From Streptomyces sp. SID11385 (lineage in GTDB: Bacteria; Actinomycetota; Actinomycetes; Streptomycetales; Streptomycetaceae), in assembly GCF_010548245.1 (NCBI RefSeq), contig NZ_JAAGLR010000037.1, forward strand, positions 1 to 54,341: DNA of 54,341 nt, read 5' to 3'. How positions within the stretch are numbered: the stretch's first letter is position 1; each line of letters starts with the position of its first letter. The translations under genes were made by a program, and so were the position numbers. Positions 40,093-48,722 of this stretch are shown in pieces. A model generated the notes under the pieces. That model made no database searches, had not been told where the DNA came from, and saw only the letters and a program-made list of their open reading frames with translations.

Positions 40093-42339
40093 GTGAACGC
40101 GTCACGTCAGGGCGGGGACGAGGAATCCGGTCTCCCGCGCCCGTCCGAGCTTCTGCCGCCCCTCGACCCCGAACAGCTCGACGTGCTCGCCGAGCTGGGC
40201 CGGCGCTGGCCGCGCCTGGCCCCGTACCGCGCGCGGACGTACGAAGCGCTCCCCGTCGACCCCGACCTCGGCGAGTTCCGGCGCGCCGAGGTGGGCCGGG
40301 GCCCCTTCGGCCGCCTCGCCCCGATCGGCCCCCTCGCCCCGCCCCCGAGCGGGGACGGCGAGGAGACGAGTACCGACGAGAGCCCCGAGGCCGGTCCCGG
40401 CGGGGCCGCCGCCCCGCACCACCGCGTCCGCAGGCTCCTCCTCGGCGCGCCCCTGCGCAGCACCACGCTCGCCCACGAGAGCATGCGCAAGCTCGTCGCG
40501 CTGCCGGTGCTCGCCGCCGACGCGCTCTCCTCGGTCGCCTACGGGCCGGAGGCGCTGCTCACCGTCCTCGTGCTCGCGGGCACGGCCGGGCTCGACTGGG
40601 CGCTGCCGATCGCGGCGACGATCGCGTTCCTCATGCTCGCCGTCGGGCTGTCGTACCGGCAGACGATCCGCGCGTACCCGCACGGCGGGGGCTCCTACAT
40701 CGTCGCGAGCGACAACCTCGGGCGGATGCCGGGGCTGCTCGCCGCCGGAGGGCTCCTCATCGACTACGTGCTGACCGTCGCCGTCTCCATCTCGGCCGGG
40801 GTCGCCGCCGTCACCTCCGCGCTGCCCGCGCTGCGCCCCGCGATCGTGCCGCTCGGGCTCGCCGCCGTCGCGCTGCTCCTGCTCGGCAATCTGCGCGGCG
40901 TCCGGCAGGCCGGGATGATCTTTGCGGCGCCGACGTACGCCTTCCTGATCGCCGTCGTCGCGCTCGTCGTCTCCACGCTCACCGACGCGGCGCACCGCGA
41001 TTTCGTGCCCGTGCCGCCCACGCTCCCGCACGCCACCGAGGGCGTCGGCGTCCTCCTCGTCATGCGGGCCTTCGCCTCCGGTTCGACGGCGATGACCGGG
41101 ATCGAGGCCATCTCCAACGCCGTCCCCGCCTTCCGCCCCGTGCGCTGGCGCAACGCGCGCACGACCCTCACCTGGATGGTCGGGCTGCTCATCGCGCTCT
41201 TCGCGGGCGTCGTCGCGAGCGCGCACTTCAGCGGCGTCGTGCCGGGCGGCGACCAGACGGTCCTGTCGCACATGGCGCGGCTGACCTTCGGTCCCGGCTT
41301 CCTCTACGGGTACACGCAGGCCGCGACGGCCGCCGTGCTGCTGCTGGCCGCGAACACCGCGTACAACGACTGCCCGCGCGTCCTGCACCTGCTCGCGCGC
41401 GACGACCATGCCCCGCACATCTTCCAGCGCCAGGGCGACCGGCTCGCCTTCAACAACGGCATCACCGCGCTCTCGGCGACCGCCGCGCTCGTCTTCCTCG
41501 CCTTCGGCGGCGAGACCTCCGCGCTCATCCCGCTCTACGCGGTCGGCGTCTTCCTCGCCTTCACGCTCTCGCAGGCGGGCATGGTCGCGCACTGGCACCG
41601 CCGCCGCACCGAGCCGCACCGCCGCAAGAACCTGCTCTTCAACGCGACGGGCTGCGTGCTCTCCGGGCTCGTCCTCGTGACGGCGGCGCTCACGAAGTTC
41701 CTCGAAGGCGCCTGGGTCGCGCTCCTCGCCATCGCGGTCTTCGTCGTGCTCGCCTCGCGGGTACGCGGGCACTACGCGACGGTCCGCGCGGCGCTGCGCC
41801 TGCGCCCGGGCGCGGTGACGCACGTGGACGCGCGGCTGCCGGTGACGGGCGCGGCGGGGGAGGAGGCCGGCGGGGCGGGGGCGGTACGCGATGAGGGGCC
41901 CGCCTGCCGGGGCGAGGAGGAGGAGACGCCGCAGCAGGTACGGCACCTCACCGTCGTCGCCCTCGCCGTGCTCGACCTCTCGGGCCTGCGCGCCCTCGCC
42001 TACGCGGCCTCGCTCGGGCAGCCGCTCCTCGCCCTCCACATCAGCCCCGGCGAGGACGAGGCCGACCGCTTCCGCGCGTACTGGGACCGCTGGGGCGACC
42101 ACGTCCCGCTGCACGTCGTGCTCTCCCCGTACCGCGCCCTGATCGCCCCGCTCGTCCACTACATCGCGACGCTGCACGCCCAGCGCCCCGATCTCACGAT
42201 CACGGTCGTCCTCCCCGAGATCGTCCCCCGCCACCCCCACCACCGCCTCCTGCACAGCCACGACGCGGCCCGGCTGCGCCGCGCGCTGCGGCCGTTGCCG
42301 AAGATCGTGATCACGGAGGTGCCGTTCCACGTGCCGTGA
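40093..42339 (+). CDS. APC-family permease with long N- and C-terminal cytoplasmic parts
   Basis: A 748-residue protein starting at the GTG at 40093. The first 130 residues are soluble and Pro/Glu-rich. 'RRLLLGAPLRSTTLAHESMRKLVALPVLAADALSSVAYGPEA' leads into about 12 TM helices with the APC landmarks 'GLSYRQTIRAYPHGGGSYIVASDNLG' and 'LLIDYVLTVAVSISAGVAAVTS'. The C-terminal 180 residues after 'SRVRGHYATVRAAL' form a cytoplasmic USP-like alpha/beta domain ('VRHLTVVALAVLDLSGLRALAYAASLG'). This architecture is found in amino-acid or potassium-type permeases of actinobacteria. The substrate is not assignable. The stop is 3 nt from the convergent aminopeptidase stop, with no terminator between. Confidence 0.88.
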   Translation: MNASRQGGDEESGLPRPSELLPPLDPEQLDVLAELGRRWPRLAPYRARTYEALPVDPDLGEFRRAEVGRGPFGRLAPIGPLAPPPSGDGEETSTDESPEAGPGGAAAPHHRVRRLLLGAPLRSTTLAHESMRKLVALPVLAADALSSVAYGPEALLTVLVLAGTAGLDWALPIAATIAFLMLAVGLSYRQTIRAYPHGGGSYIVASDNLGRMPGLLAAGGLLIDYVLTVAVSISAGVAAVTSALPALRPAIVPLGLAAVALLLLGNLRGVRQAGMIFAAPTYAFLIAVVALVVSTLTDAAHRDFVPVPPTLPHATEGVGVLLVMRAFASGSTAMTGIEAISNAVPAFRPVRWRNARTTLTWMVGLLIALFAGVVASAHFSGVVPGGDQTVLSHMARLTFGPGFLYGYTQAATAAVLLLAANTAYNDCPRVLHLLARDDHAPHIFQRQGDRLAFNNGITALSATAALVFLAFGGETSALIPLYAVGVFLAFTLSQAGMVAHWHRRRTEPHRRKNLLFNATGCVLSGLVLVTAALTKFLEGAWVALLAIAVFVVLASRVRGHYATVRAALRLRPGAVTHVDARLPVTGAAGEEAGGAGAVRDEGPACRGEEEETPQQVRHLTVVALAVLDLSGLRALAYAASLGQPLLALHISPGEDEADRFRAYWDRWGDHVPLHVVLSPYRALIAPLVHYIATLHAQRPDLTITVVLPEIVPRHPHHRLLHSHDAARLRRALRPLPKIVITEVPFHVP

Positions 42340-42342
42340 GGC

Positions 42343-43833
42343 TCAGTCGCAGGTCACGTCCCGGGCCGGGCGCTCACCCGTCACCAGGAACCTCGTCACC
42401 GCCTCGTTCCCGCACGCGTTGCCCGCGCCCAGGTACGAGCCGTGCCCCCCGCTGTTTACGGACACGAGCCGCGCCTTGCGCCCCAGCGCCGCGCGCATGC
42501 GCAAGGCGTCGGTGTACGGGGTCGCCGGGTCGCGGAGGTTCTGCACCATGAGGATGTTCGACGGGCCCTCGTCCGTGATCCGCGTCGGCGGCTCGGCGGG
42601 CTCGTCCTTCCAGTACGAGCAGGGGGTGATGTTCACGGGCATGCCCCCGGTGAGCGGGTGCCGCGCGCGGTCCTTCGCGACGGCCCGCGCGTGGTCCGCG
42701 ACCGAGCCGGGCCAGTCGACGTCGTTGCAGATCACGCCGATCGTGATGGCCGCGTCCTGCTGCGACATGGGCTGCGCGAGCGCGGCGGGGAGCACGAGCG
42801 GTTCCCCCGCCGTGTCGTCGGCGGCCCGTACGAGCGCGGCGAACTGCGGGAAGGCGGCGTCGTCGTAGAGCGCGGTCTGGAGCGCCTGGAGGAGCATGCC
42901 GCCGGTGAGGGGGAGGTCCGGGGTCGTGGTGGCGCGCGGGTGCGCGTCGAGCTGTGCGGCGAGGGCGAGTACGCGCGTACGGACCTGAGCGGGCCGCTCG
43001 GCGAGCCGTTCCGCTCCGCGTGCCGGGTCCGCCGCCCAGGCGGCGAAGTCGGGGAAGCGGTCCTCGGCGCCGCGCGCCATGTTCGCGAGCCAGCCGCGCT
43101 CGACGCGCGCGGGGTCCGGGTCGCCGCTGCTGTCGAGGACGACGCGCGCGGTGCGCTCGGGGTGGAGCTGCGCGTAGACGGCGGCCACGTAGGTGCCGTA
43201 GGACGTCGCCCACACCGAGAGTTTCCCGGTGCCGAGCGCGGTCCGGAAGCGGTCGAGGTCGCGGACCTCGTTGGCGGTCGTGAAGCTCGCGAGCGTCGCG
43301 CCGCCGTTCGTGCCGCAGGCTTCGGCGGTACGGCGCGAGCGCGCGACGTTCTCCGCGATGTCGCCCCCGGCGCCCGGCCAGGACCGGAGCGTCGCGAGCC
43401 GCCGGTCCGCCTCGGGCAGTTCACAACTGGCCGTCGTGCTCCCGCCGACCCCGCGCGGGTCGAAGCTCACGAGGTCGTACCGCCCGCCGGTCGCGGCCAT
43501 GAGCGCGGGCCCCTTGCTCCCGAGCCGCTGCACCCCGGAGCTCCCGGGCCCGCCGGGGATCACGGCGAGCGTCCCGCGGCTCTCCCCCTCGGCGCGGATG
43601 CGGCTGACGGCGAGGCGGACGGTGGGGCCGTGCGGGCGGGAGTAGTCGAGCGGAACGACGAGCGTGGCGCACTCCTGCCGGGCGATCCCGCAGGGCGCCC
43701 AGTCGAGGGCGGGGGAGGAGGGGGAGGAGGCGTGGGCGGCGGCGGGGAGGGCGAGGGCGGTGGCGGCCGTCGCGAGGACCAGCGCCGTCGCGCGGCGGTG
43801 CGTACGGGGCTTCGCGGTGTGTGTCTTCGTCAT
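42343..43833 (-). CDS. Secreted alpha/beta-hydrolase, tripeptidyl aminopeptidase-like
   Basis: A 496-residue protein with a signal peptide (MTKTHTAKPRTHRRATALVLATAATALALPAAAHAS). The serine hydrolase fold has 'TLAVIPGGPGSSGVQ' (oxyanion hole), nucleophile Ser211 in 'VWATSYGTYVAAVYA', Asp in 'NLRDPATPY' and His in 'NSGGHGSYLG'. The C-terminal TAP-like domain ends in a Cys pair (GNACGNEAVTRF...DVTCD). This matches the SlpD/SlpE/Tap group of Streptomyces mycelial tripeptidyl aminopeptidases. It lies downstream of a DHA2 exporter on the same strand but 153 nt away, with tandem repeats between. Confidence 0.9.
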   Translation of the reverse strand: MTKTHTAKPRTHRRATALVLATAATALALPAAAHASSPSSPALDWAPCGIARQECATLVVPLDYSRPHGPTVRLAVSRIRAEGESRGTLAVIPGGPGSSGVQRLGSKGPALMAATGGRYDLVSFDPRGVGGSTTASCELPEADRRLATLRSWPGAGGDIAENVARSRRTAEACGTNGGATLASFTTANEVRDLDRFRTALGTGKLSVWATSYGTYVAAVYAQLHPERTARVVLDSSGDPDPARVERGWLANMARGAEDRFPDFAAWAADPARGAERLAERPAQVRTRVLALAAQLDAHPRATTTPDLPLTGGMLLQALQTALYDDAAFPQFAALVRAADDTAGEPLVLPAALAQPMSQQDAAITIGVICNDVDWPGSVADHARAVAKDRARHPLTGGMPVNITPCSYWKDEPAEPPTRITDEGPSNILMVQNLRDPATPYTDALRMRAALGRKARLVSVNSGGHGSYLGAGNACGNEAVTRFLVTGERPARDVTCD

Positions 43834-43904
43834 GGCCTTGAGCCTGCCGTGTCCGCAGGGTCGCGCCCATGCGGCGAACGGGCCTCCCAGTGGTGGGGAA
43901 GTCC

Positions 43905-43975
43905 CCCTGTGCACAGGGAGGTTGGCCCGTGCGATGGGAGGCCGTCCCGTGCGATGGGAGGCCGGCCCGTACTCC
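43905..43975. repeat. Tandem 20-bp repeats with a palindromic head
   Basis: CCCGTGCGATGGGAGGCCG(T/G) occurs at 43926-43945 and 43946-43965, with a partial third copy after it. The related preceding copy carries the perfect 14-bp palindrome CCCTGTGCACAGGG (43905-43918). It lies in the 153-nt gap between the DHA2 exporter stop and the aminopeptidase start. Confidence 0.75.
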
Positions 43976-43986
43976 GCCGTCTCGGC

Positions 43987-45438
43987 TCAGCCGACCGGCG
44001 CGCTTGTCTTCGGCGCCGTCGCTTCCTCCAGCCGCGCCGCCGCCCGCACCGCGCTCCTCTGCGCCCGCCGTCCCGAGGACACGAGGCCCAGCACCAGCAC
44101 GGCGACCCCGCACCCCGTGAGGACCCACCACGCCGGTCGCGCCGCGTCCGTGAAGGTCGCCTCGTACCGCTGCGGGGTGATGCCCGAGGCGAGGATCGCG
44201 CCGAGGAGCGCGACGCCGAGCGCCGAGCCCGTCTGGCGGCTCGTGGACGCGACGGCGGCGGCGACCCCGGCCTGCGAGCGGGGCATGCCGGAGACGGCCG
44301 TGTTGGTGATGGGCGCGTTGACGAAGCCGAAGCCGAGGCCGAAGAGGACGAAGGCGACGACGAGGGTCACGGTGTGGGTCTGCCCGTCGAAGGCCGCGAA
44401 GAGGACACCGCTCGCGGTCATCCCCAGCCCCGCGATGAGCAGCGGCACCCGGGTGCCGCGCGAGCCGACGAGCCGCCCGGACAGCGGCGCGCACACGAAG
44501 GTCACGACGGCCATCGGGAGCATCCACAGCCCGGCGTGCAGCGCGCTGTAGTGGCGGACGTTCTGGAGGTAGAGCGTGGAGAGGAAGAGGAAGCCGCCGA
44601 GCCCCGCGAAGCCGCACACCGCGATGCCGGTCGCACCGCTGAACGGCAGGCTGCGGAAGAAGCGCGGGTCGATGAGCGGTTCGCTCCTGCGCAGCTCGTA
44701 CCGGACGAGCAGCACGAGCGCGACGACGAAGAGCGCCGCGCAGCCGAGTACGAGCGGCGAGGTGAGGCCCGCGTCGGGGGCCTCGATGATGCCGAACGTC
44801 AGCGCGGCGAGGAGCACGATGACGAGGACCTGGCCGATGGGGTCGGGGCGGCGCCCGTGCGGGGCGCGCGACTCGGGCACGTACAGCGTCAGGAGGATGA
44901 GCGCGGCGATGCCGACCGGGAGGTTGAGCCAGAAGATCGAGCGCCAGCCCACGGAGTCGACGAGCAGCCCGCCGACGAGCGGCCCGGCCGCCATCGACAG
45001 GCCCACGACGCCGCCCCACACACCGATCGCGCGGGCGCGCTCACGCGGGTCCGTGAAGGTGTTCGTGATGATCGACATCGCGACCGGGTTGAGCATCGAG
45101 CCGCCGACCGCCTGCACCATGCGGAAGACGACGAGCAGCCCCAGGTTCGGGGCGACCGAGCAGAGCGCCGAGCCGACCGTGAAGACGATCAGACCGATAC
45201 GGAAGACGCGACGGCGGCCCACCCGGTCCGCCGTCGAGCCGGAGAGCATGAGCAGCGAGGCGATGACGAGCGTGTACGCGTCGATCGTCCACTGGAGCCC
45301 CGAGACGCTCGCGTCGAACTCTTTTTGCAGGTCGGGGAGGGCGACGTTGAGGACGGTGTTGTCCAACGACACGATGAAAAGGCTCATGCAGCAGATGGCG
45401 AGGACGGCCATGCGCCGCCGGTGACTCAGCTCGGGCAT
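43987..45438 (-). CDS. MFS exporter, DHA2 (EmrB/QacA) type
   Basis: A 483-residue protein with 14 TM helices. 'MAVLAICCMSLFIVSLDNTVLNVALPDLQKEFDASVSGLQWTIDAYTLVIASLLMLSGSTADRVGRRR' is classical DHA2, and 'GVWGGVVGLSMAAGPLVGGLLVD' is motif C of drug-proton antiporters. The ATG is preceded on its strand by a TACGAT box and a nested TTAGTA palindrome (45453-45481), the layout of a repressor-controlled efflux pump. No TetR/MarR gene is adjacent within the window, so the regulator acts from elsewhere or was lost. Confidence 0.92.
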   Translation of the reverse strand: MPELSHRRRMAVLAICCMSLFIVSLDNTVLNVALPDLQKEFDASVSGLQWTIDAYTLVIASLLMLSGSTADRVGRRRVFRIGLIVFTVGSALCSVAPNLGLLVVFRMVQAVGGSMLNPVAMSIITNTFTDPRERARAIGVWGGVVGLSMAAGPLVGGLLVDSVGWRSIFWLNLPVGIAALILLTLYVPESRAPHGRRPDPIGQVLVIVLLAALTFGIIEAPDAGLTSPLVLGCAALFVVALVLLVRYELRRSEPLIDPRFFRSLPFSGATGIAVCGFAGLGGFLFLSTLYLQNVRHYSALHAGLWMLPMAVVTFVCAPLSGRLVGSRGTRVPLLIAGLGMTASGVLFAAFDGQTHTVTLVVAFVLFGLGFGFVNAPITNTAVSGMPRSQAGVAAAVASTSRQTGSALGVALLGAILASGITPQRYEATFTDAARPAWWVLTGCGVAVLVLGLVSSGRRAQRSAVRAAARLEEATAPKTSAPVG

Positions 45439-45452
45439 GAGCAGTATCGTAA

Positions 45453-45481
45453 GTCATTAGTACGCTTTACTAACTAATGAC
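45453..45481. promoter_or_regulatory. Nested AT-rich palindrome (efflux operator)
   Basis: Outer arms GTCATTAG (45453-45460) and CTAATGAC (45474-45481). Inner arms TTAGTA (45457-45462) and TACTAA (45468-45473) around CGCTT. On the minus strand it lies just upstream of a TACGAT -10 (about 45450-45445) of the DHA2 gene. It is strikingly AT-rich for this genome. It fits a MarR- or TetR-type repressor dimer. Confidence 0.65.
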
Positions 45482-45501
45482 CGGGCCTGTGGACAACCGG
45501 C

Positions 45502-45529
45502 TTGGTCTCGCGCGGCGGTACGTGACAAT
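45502..45529 (+). promoter_or_regulatory. dusB promoter
   Basis: TTGGTC at 45502-45507, a 16-nt spacer, GACAAT at 45524-45529, then GGAGGC and the ATG at 45536. Transcription should begin at or very near the start codon. Confidence 0.5.
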
Positions 45530-45535
45530 GGAGGC

Positions 45536-46744
45536 ATGTCCTCCGCAGTCCCCCTCGCCACCGCGCCCGCCGCATCCGCCGCGCCCACCGGACCCGCCGC
45601 GCCCCCCGCCCCGGCGGGCGCGCCCCTGACCATCGGCCCGCACCCGGTCACCCCACCGGTCGTGCTCGCCCCCATGGCCGGGATCACCAACGCGCCCTTC
45701 CGCACCCTGTGCCGGGAGTTCAGCGGTGGCAAGGGCCTCTTCGTGAGCGAGATGATCACGACCCGCGCCCTCGTCGAGCGCAACGAGAAGACGATGCGGC
45801 TCGTCCAGTTCGGCCCCACCGAGACGCCCCGCTCGATCCAGCTCTACGGCGTCGACCCGGTCACGGTCGGCAAGGCGGCCCGCATGATCCGTGACGAGGA
45901 CCTCGCCGACCACATCGACCTCAACTTCGGCTGCCCCGTGCCGAAGGTCACACGCAAGGGCGGCGGCTCGGCCCTCCCGTACAAGCGGCACCTGCTGCGC
46001 GCGATCCTGCGCGAGGCCGTCGCGGGCGCCGACGGGCTCCCGGTCACGATGAAGATGCGCAAGGGCATCGACGACGACCACCTCACCGCGCTCGACGCGG
46101 GCCGCATCGCCGTCGACGAGGGCATCACCGCGATCGCCCTGCACGGCCGCACCACGGCCCAGCACTACGGCGGCACCGCCGACTGGGACGCGATCGCGCG
46201 CCTCAAGGAGCACGTCCCCGAACTGCCCGTGCTCGGCAACGGCGACATCTGGACCGCCGAGGACGCCCTGCGCATGGTCCGCGAGACCGGCTGCGACGGC
46301 GTCGTCGTCGGACGCGGCTGCCTCGGCCGCCCCTGGCTCTTCGCCGACCTGGTCGCCGCCTTCGAGGGCGCCCCCCGCCCGACCCCGCCCGGCCTGCGCG
46401 AGGTCGCCGCCGTCATGCTGCGCCACGCGACCCTCCTCGGCGAGTGGCTGGAGGACGAGGAGCGCGGCGTGATCGACTTCCGCAAGCACGTCGCCTGGTA
46501 CCTCAAGGGCTTCTCGGCCGGCTCCGAGAAGCGCCGCGCCCTCGCCACCATCTCGACCCTCGCCCAGCTGGAGGAGGGCCTGCACGGCCTCGACCTCGAC
46601 CAGCCCTGGCCCGTGGCGGCCGAGGGGCCGCGCGGGCGCACCTCGGGCAACAACAGGGTCGCCCTCCCCGACGGCTGGCTCGACGACCCCTGGGACTGCG
46701 CCGCCCTCGGCGAGGACGCCGAATCGGAGACCTCGGGGGGCTGA
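45536..46744 (+). CDS. dusB: tRNA-dihydrouridine synthase
   Basis: A 402-residue Dus enzyme. FMN-barrel motifs are 'VVLAPMAGITNAPFRTLCREF', 'RSIQLYGVDPVTVGKAARMI', the active-site 'HIDLNFGCPVPKVTRKGGGSALPY' (catalytic Cys in NFGCP), 'AIALHGRTTAQHYGGTADWDAI', and 'LPVLGNGDIWTAEDALRM...GCDGVVVGRGCLGRPWLF'. It reduces uridines in the D-loop of tRNA. The first 35 residues are an Ala/Pro-rich extension. It is divergent from the DHA2 exporter and probably leaderless. Confidence 0.95.
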   Translation: MSSAVPLATAPAASAAPTGPAAPPAPAGAPLTIGPHPVTPPVVLAPMAGITNAPFRTLCREFSGGKGLFVSEMITTRALVERNEKTMRLVQFGPTETPRSIQLYGVDPVTVGKAARMIRDEDLADHIDLNFGCPVPKVTRKGGGSALPYKRHLLRAILREAVAGADGLPVTMKMRKGIDDDHLTALDAGRIAVDEGITAIALHGRTTAQHYGGTADWDAIARLKEHVPELPVLGNGDIWTAEDALRMVRETGCDGVVVGRGCLGRPWLFADLVAAFEGAPRPTPPGLREVAAVMLRHATLLGEWLEDEERGVIDFRKHVAWYLKGFSAGSEKRRALATISTLAQLEEGLHGLDLDQPWPVAAEGPRGRTSGNNRVALPDGWLDDPWDCAALGEDAESETSGG

Positions 46745-46888
46745 GACCCCGGGGGGCGGGTCCGCGGGGACGGCCGGGTGCGAGGAGTCGCCGCAGGGGC
46801 GTGGCGTCTGCCCGGACAGATGCGATCATGAGGTGACGCGAGATCAACGCGATTTCGCCGAACCCCAGTTGCAGAGGAAGGCACGCCG

Positions 46889-47695
46889 ATGAGTTCTCCC
46901 CTCGACGACCGTATGCAGCGCCTTGAGCAGGAACTCAACACGAGCGTGCCGCACTCCGCACGCATGTGGAACTACTGGCTCGGTGGCAAGGACAACTACG
47001 AGGCGGACCGCAAGCTCGGCCAGTACATGGCCGAGACGTACCCGCAGATCAGGGACATAGCCCGGGCCTCGCGCGCCTTCCAGGCCCGGGCCGTCCGCCA
47101 CCTCGCGGCCGAGGCCGGCATCCGCCAGTTCCTCGACCTCGGCACGGGCCTGCCCACCGCCAACGCGACGCACGAGGTCGCCCAGTCCGTCGCGCCCACC
47201 GCGCGGATCGTCTACGTCGACCACGACCCGATCGTCCTCGCCCACGCCCGCGCCCTGCTCACGAGCGGCCCCGAGGGCGCGACCGACTACGTGCACGGCG
47301 ACCTCGCCGACGCCCCCACCGTGCTCGCCGAGGCCGCGAAGACCCTGGACCTCACGCAGCCCGTCGCCGTCCTCATCCTCTCCACCCTCGGCCACGTCCC
47401 CGACAGCGAGGCCGCCCACGCCCTGCTCCGCTCCTACCTCGACGCGCTCCCCTCGGGCAGCTACCTCGTCCAGTGCGACACCATCGAGACCCCCGAGTCC
47501 AAGGCGGCGTCCGACGACTACGAGGAGGGCGGCGCGATGGCCTACCGCTCCCGGCCGCGCGAGGAGATGGAGCGCTTCACCGAGGGCCTGGAGGTCCTGG
47601 AGCCCGGCTTCGGCTCCATCGACCTGTGGAAGCCGGAGGCGCCGCTCGACCGCGAGCCCATCGAGCAGTGGGGCTTCGTGGCCCGCAAGCCCTGA
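46889..47695 (+). CDS. SAM-dependent methyltransferase, PF04672 (DUF574) type
   Basis: A 268-residue protein. 'HSARMWNYWLGGKDNYEADRKLGQYM' and 'SRAFQARAVRHLAAEAGIRQFLDLGTGLPT' are the signature of this Streptomyces-expanded family, the latter containing the SAM-binding DLGTG loop. 'ARIVYVDHDPIVLAHARALL' follows as motif II. Substrates of the family are mostly unknown. An AGAGGAAGG ribosome site precedes the ATG. Confidence 0.92.
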   Translation: MSSPLDDRMQRLEQELNTSVPHSARMWNYWLGGKDNYEADRKLGQYMAETYPQIRDIARASRAFQARAVRHLAAEAGIRQFLDLGTGLPTANATHEVAQSVAPTARIVYVDHDPIVLAHARALLTSGPEGATDYVHGDLADAPTVLAEAAKTLDLTQPVAVLILSTLGHVPDSEAAHALLRSYLDALPSGSYLVQCDTIETPESKAASDDYEEGGAMAYRSRPREEMERFTEGLEVLEPGFGSIDLWKPEAPLDREPIEQWGFVARKP

Positions 47696-47749
47696 GGGCA
47701 CACCCCCTAGGGAACGGCCGTCGTCGGCGGTACGTGGCACGCTGGCCGC

Positions 47750-48283
47750 ATGACCACTTCACCGCGCACGGGGGACGGCGGGGCCGAGGCGCGCAGACTG
47801 CGCGACCTCGCCGTCCTGCGGCGCGTACGGGACCGCATCGACCGCGAGTACGCGAGCCCGCTCGACGTCGAGGCCCTGGCGCGCGGCGCGCACATGTCGG
47901 CCGGGCACCTGAGCCGGCAGTTCCGCCTCGCGTACGGGGAGCCCCCGTACGCGTACCTCATGACGCGCCGCGTCGAGCGCGCGATGGCGCTCCTGCGGCG
48001 CGGCGACCTCGGTGTCACCGAGGTGTGCTTCGCGGTCGGCTGCGCCTCGCTCGGCACCTTCAGCACCCGGTTCACCGAACTGGTCGGGATGCCGCCGAGC
48101 GTCTACCGGGAACGGGCCGCGCGGGCCGCCGGGGCGGCGGGGGAGGAGGCGGCCGGGGGGCCGGGGCGGGAGACGGCCCCCGGCGCGGCGCCGGGCGCGG
48201 CGCCGGGCGTGCCCGCCTGCCTCGCCAAACAGGTCACCCGACCGGTCAGGATTCGAGAAGCGCCCGGCCCCGGCCCCGCATAG
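47750..48283 (+). CDS. AraC-family regulator (HTH only)
   Basis: A 177-residue protein made of one AraC/XylS double HTH: 'RVRDRIDREYASPLDVEALARGAHMSAGHLSRQFRLAYGEPPYAYLMTRRVERAMALLRRGDLGVTEVCFAVGCASLGTFSTRFTELVGMPPSVYR'. No ligand-binding domain is present. The last 50 residues are Ala/Gly/Pro-rich. It starts 55 nt after the methyltransferase. Its stop codon TAG forms part of a -10-like TAGCGT for the next gene, a VOC protein. This regulator-VOC pair recurs in actinobacteria and the VOC gene is its likely target. Confidence 0.92.
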   Translation: MTTSPRTGDGGAEARRLRDLAVLRRVRDRIDREYASPLDVEALARGAHMSAGHLSRQFRLAYGEPPYAYLMTRRVERAMALLRRGDLGVTEVCFAVGCASLGTFSTRFTELVGMPPSVYRERAARAAGAAGEEAAGGPGRETAPGAAPGAAPGVPACLAKQVTRPVRIREAPGPGPA

Positions 48284-48293
48284 CGTCGGGGGC

Positions 48294-48704
48294 ATGGATC
48301 TCACTCTGCACACCACCGTCCTCCCGCACACCGACCCGGAGGCGTCCCTCCGCTTCTACCGCGACATCCTCGGCTTCGAGGTGCGCACCGACGTCGGCCA
48401 GGGCACGATGCGCTGGCTCACGGTCGGCCCGAAGGGCCAGGACAGCATCTCCCTCCTCCTCGCCCCGCCCGCCCTCGACCCCGGCATCACGGAGGAGGAA
48501 CGCCGCACGGTCACCGAGATGATGGCGAAGGGCACCTACGGCTGGATTCTCCTCGCCTCGAAGGACCTCGACGACACCTTCGCCACGCTCTCGCAGGCGG
48601 GCGCCGAGGTGGTCCAGGAACCGGTCGAGCAGCCCTACGGCATCCGCGACTGCGCCTTCCGCGACCCGGCGGGCAACCTGATCCGCATCCAGGAGGTGAG
48701 CTGA
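48294..48704 (+). CDS. VOC (glyoxalase-like) protein
   Basis: A 136-residue single-pair VOC protein: 'LHTTVLPHTDPEASLRFYRDILGFEVRTDVGQGTMRWLTVG' and 'IRDCAFRDPAGNLIRIQEV' with the His/Glu metal positions of the family. The ATG at 48294 follows TAGCGT (48281-48286) by exactly 7 nt, so it is probably leaderless, with a promoter inside the end of the AraC gene. The catalytic role is unknown. It is convergent with mgt, 18 nt away. Confidence 0.9.
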   Translation: MDLTLHTTVLPHTDPEASLRFYRDILGFEVRTDVGQGTMRWLTVGPKGQDSISLLLAPPALDPGITEEERRTVTEMMAKGTYGWILLASKDLDDTFATLSQAGAEVVQEPVEQPYGIRDCAFRDPAGNLIRIQEVS

Positions 48705-48722
48705 GGCGGGGGGCCGCCGCCC

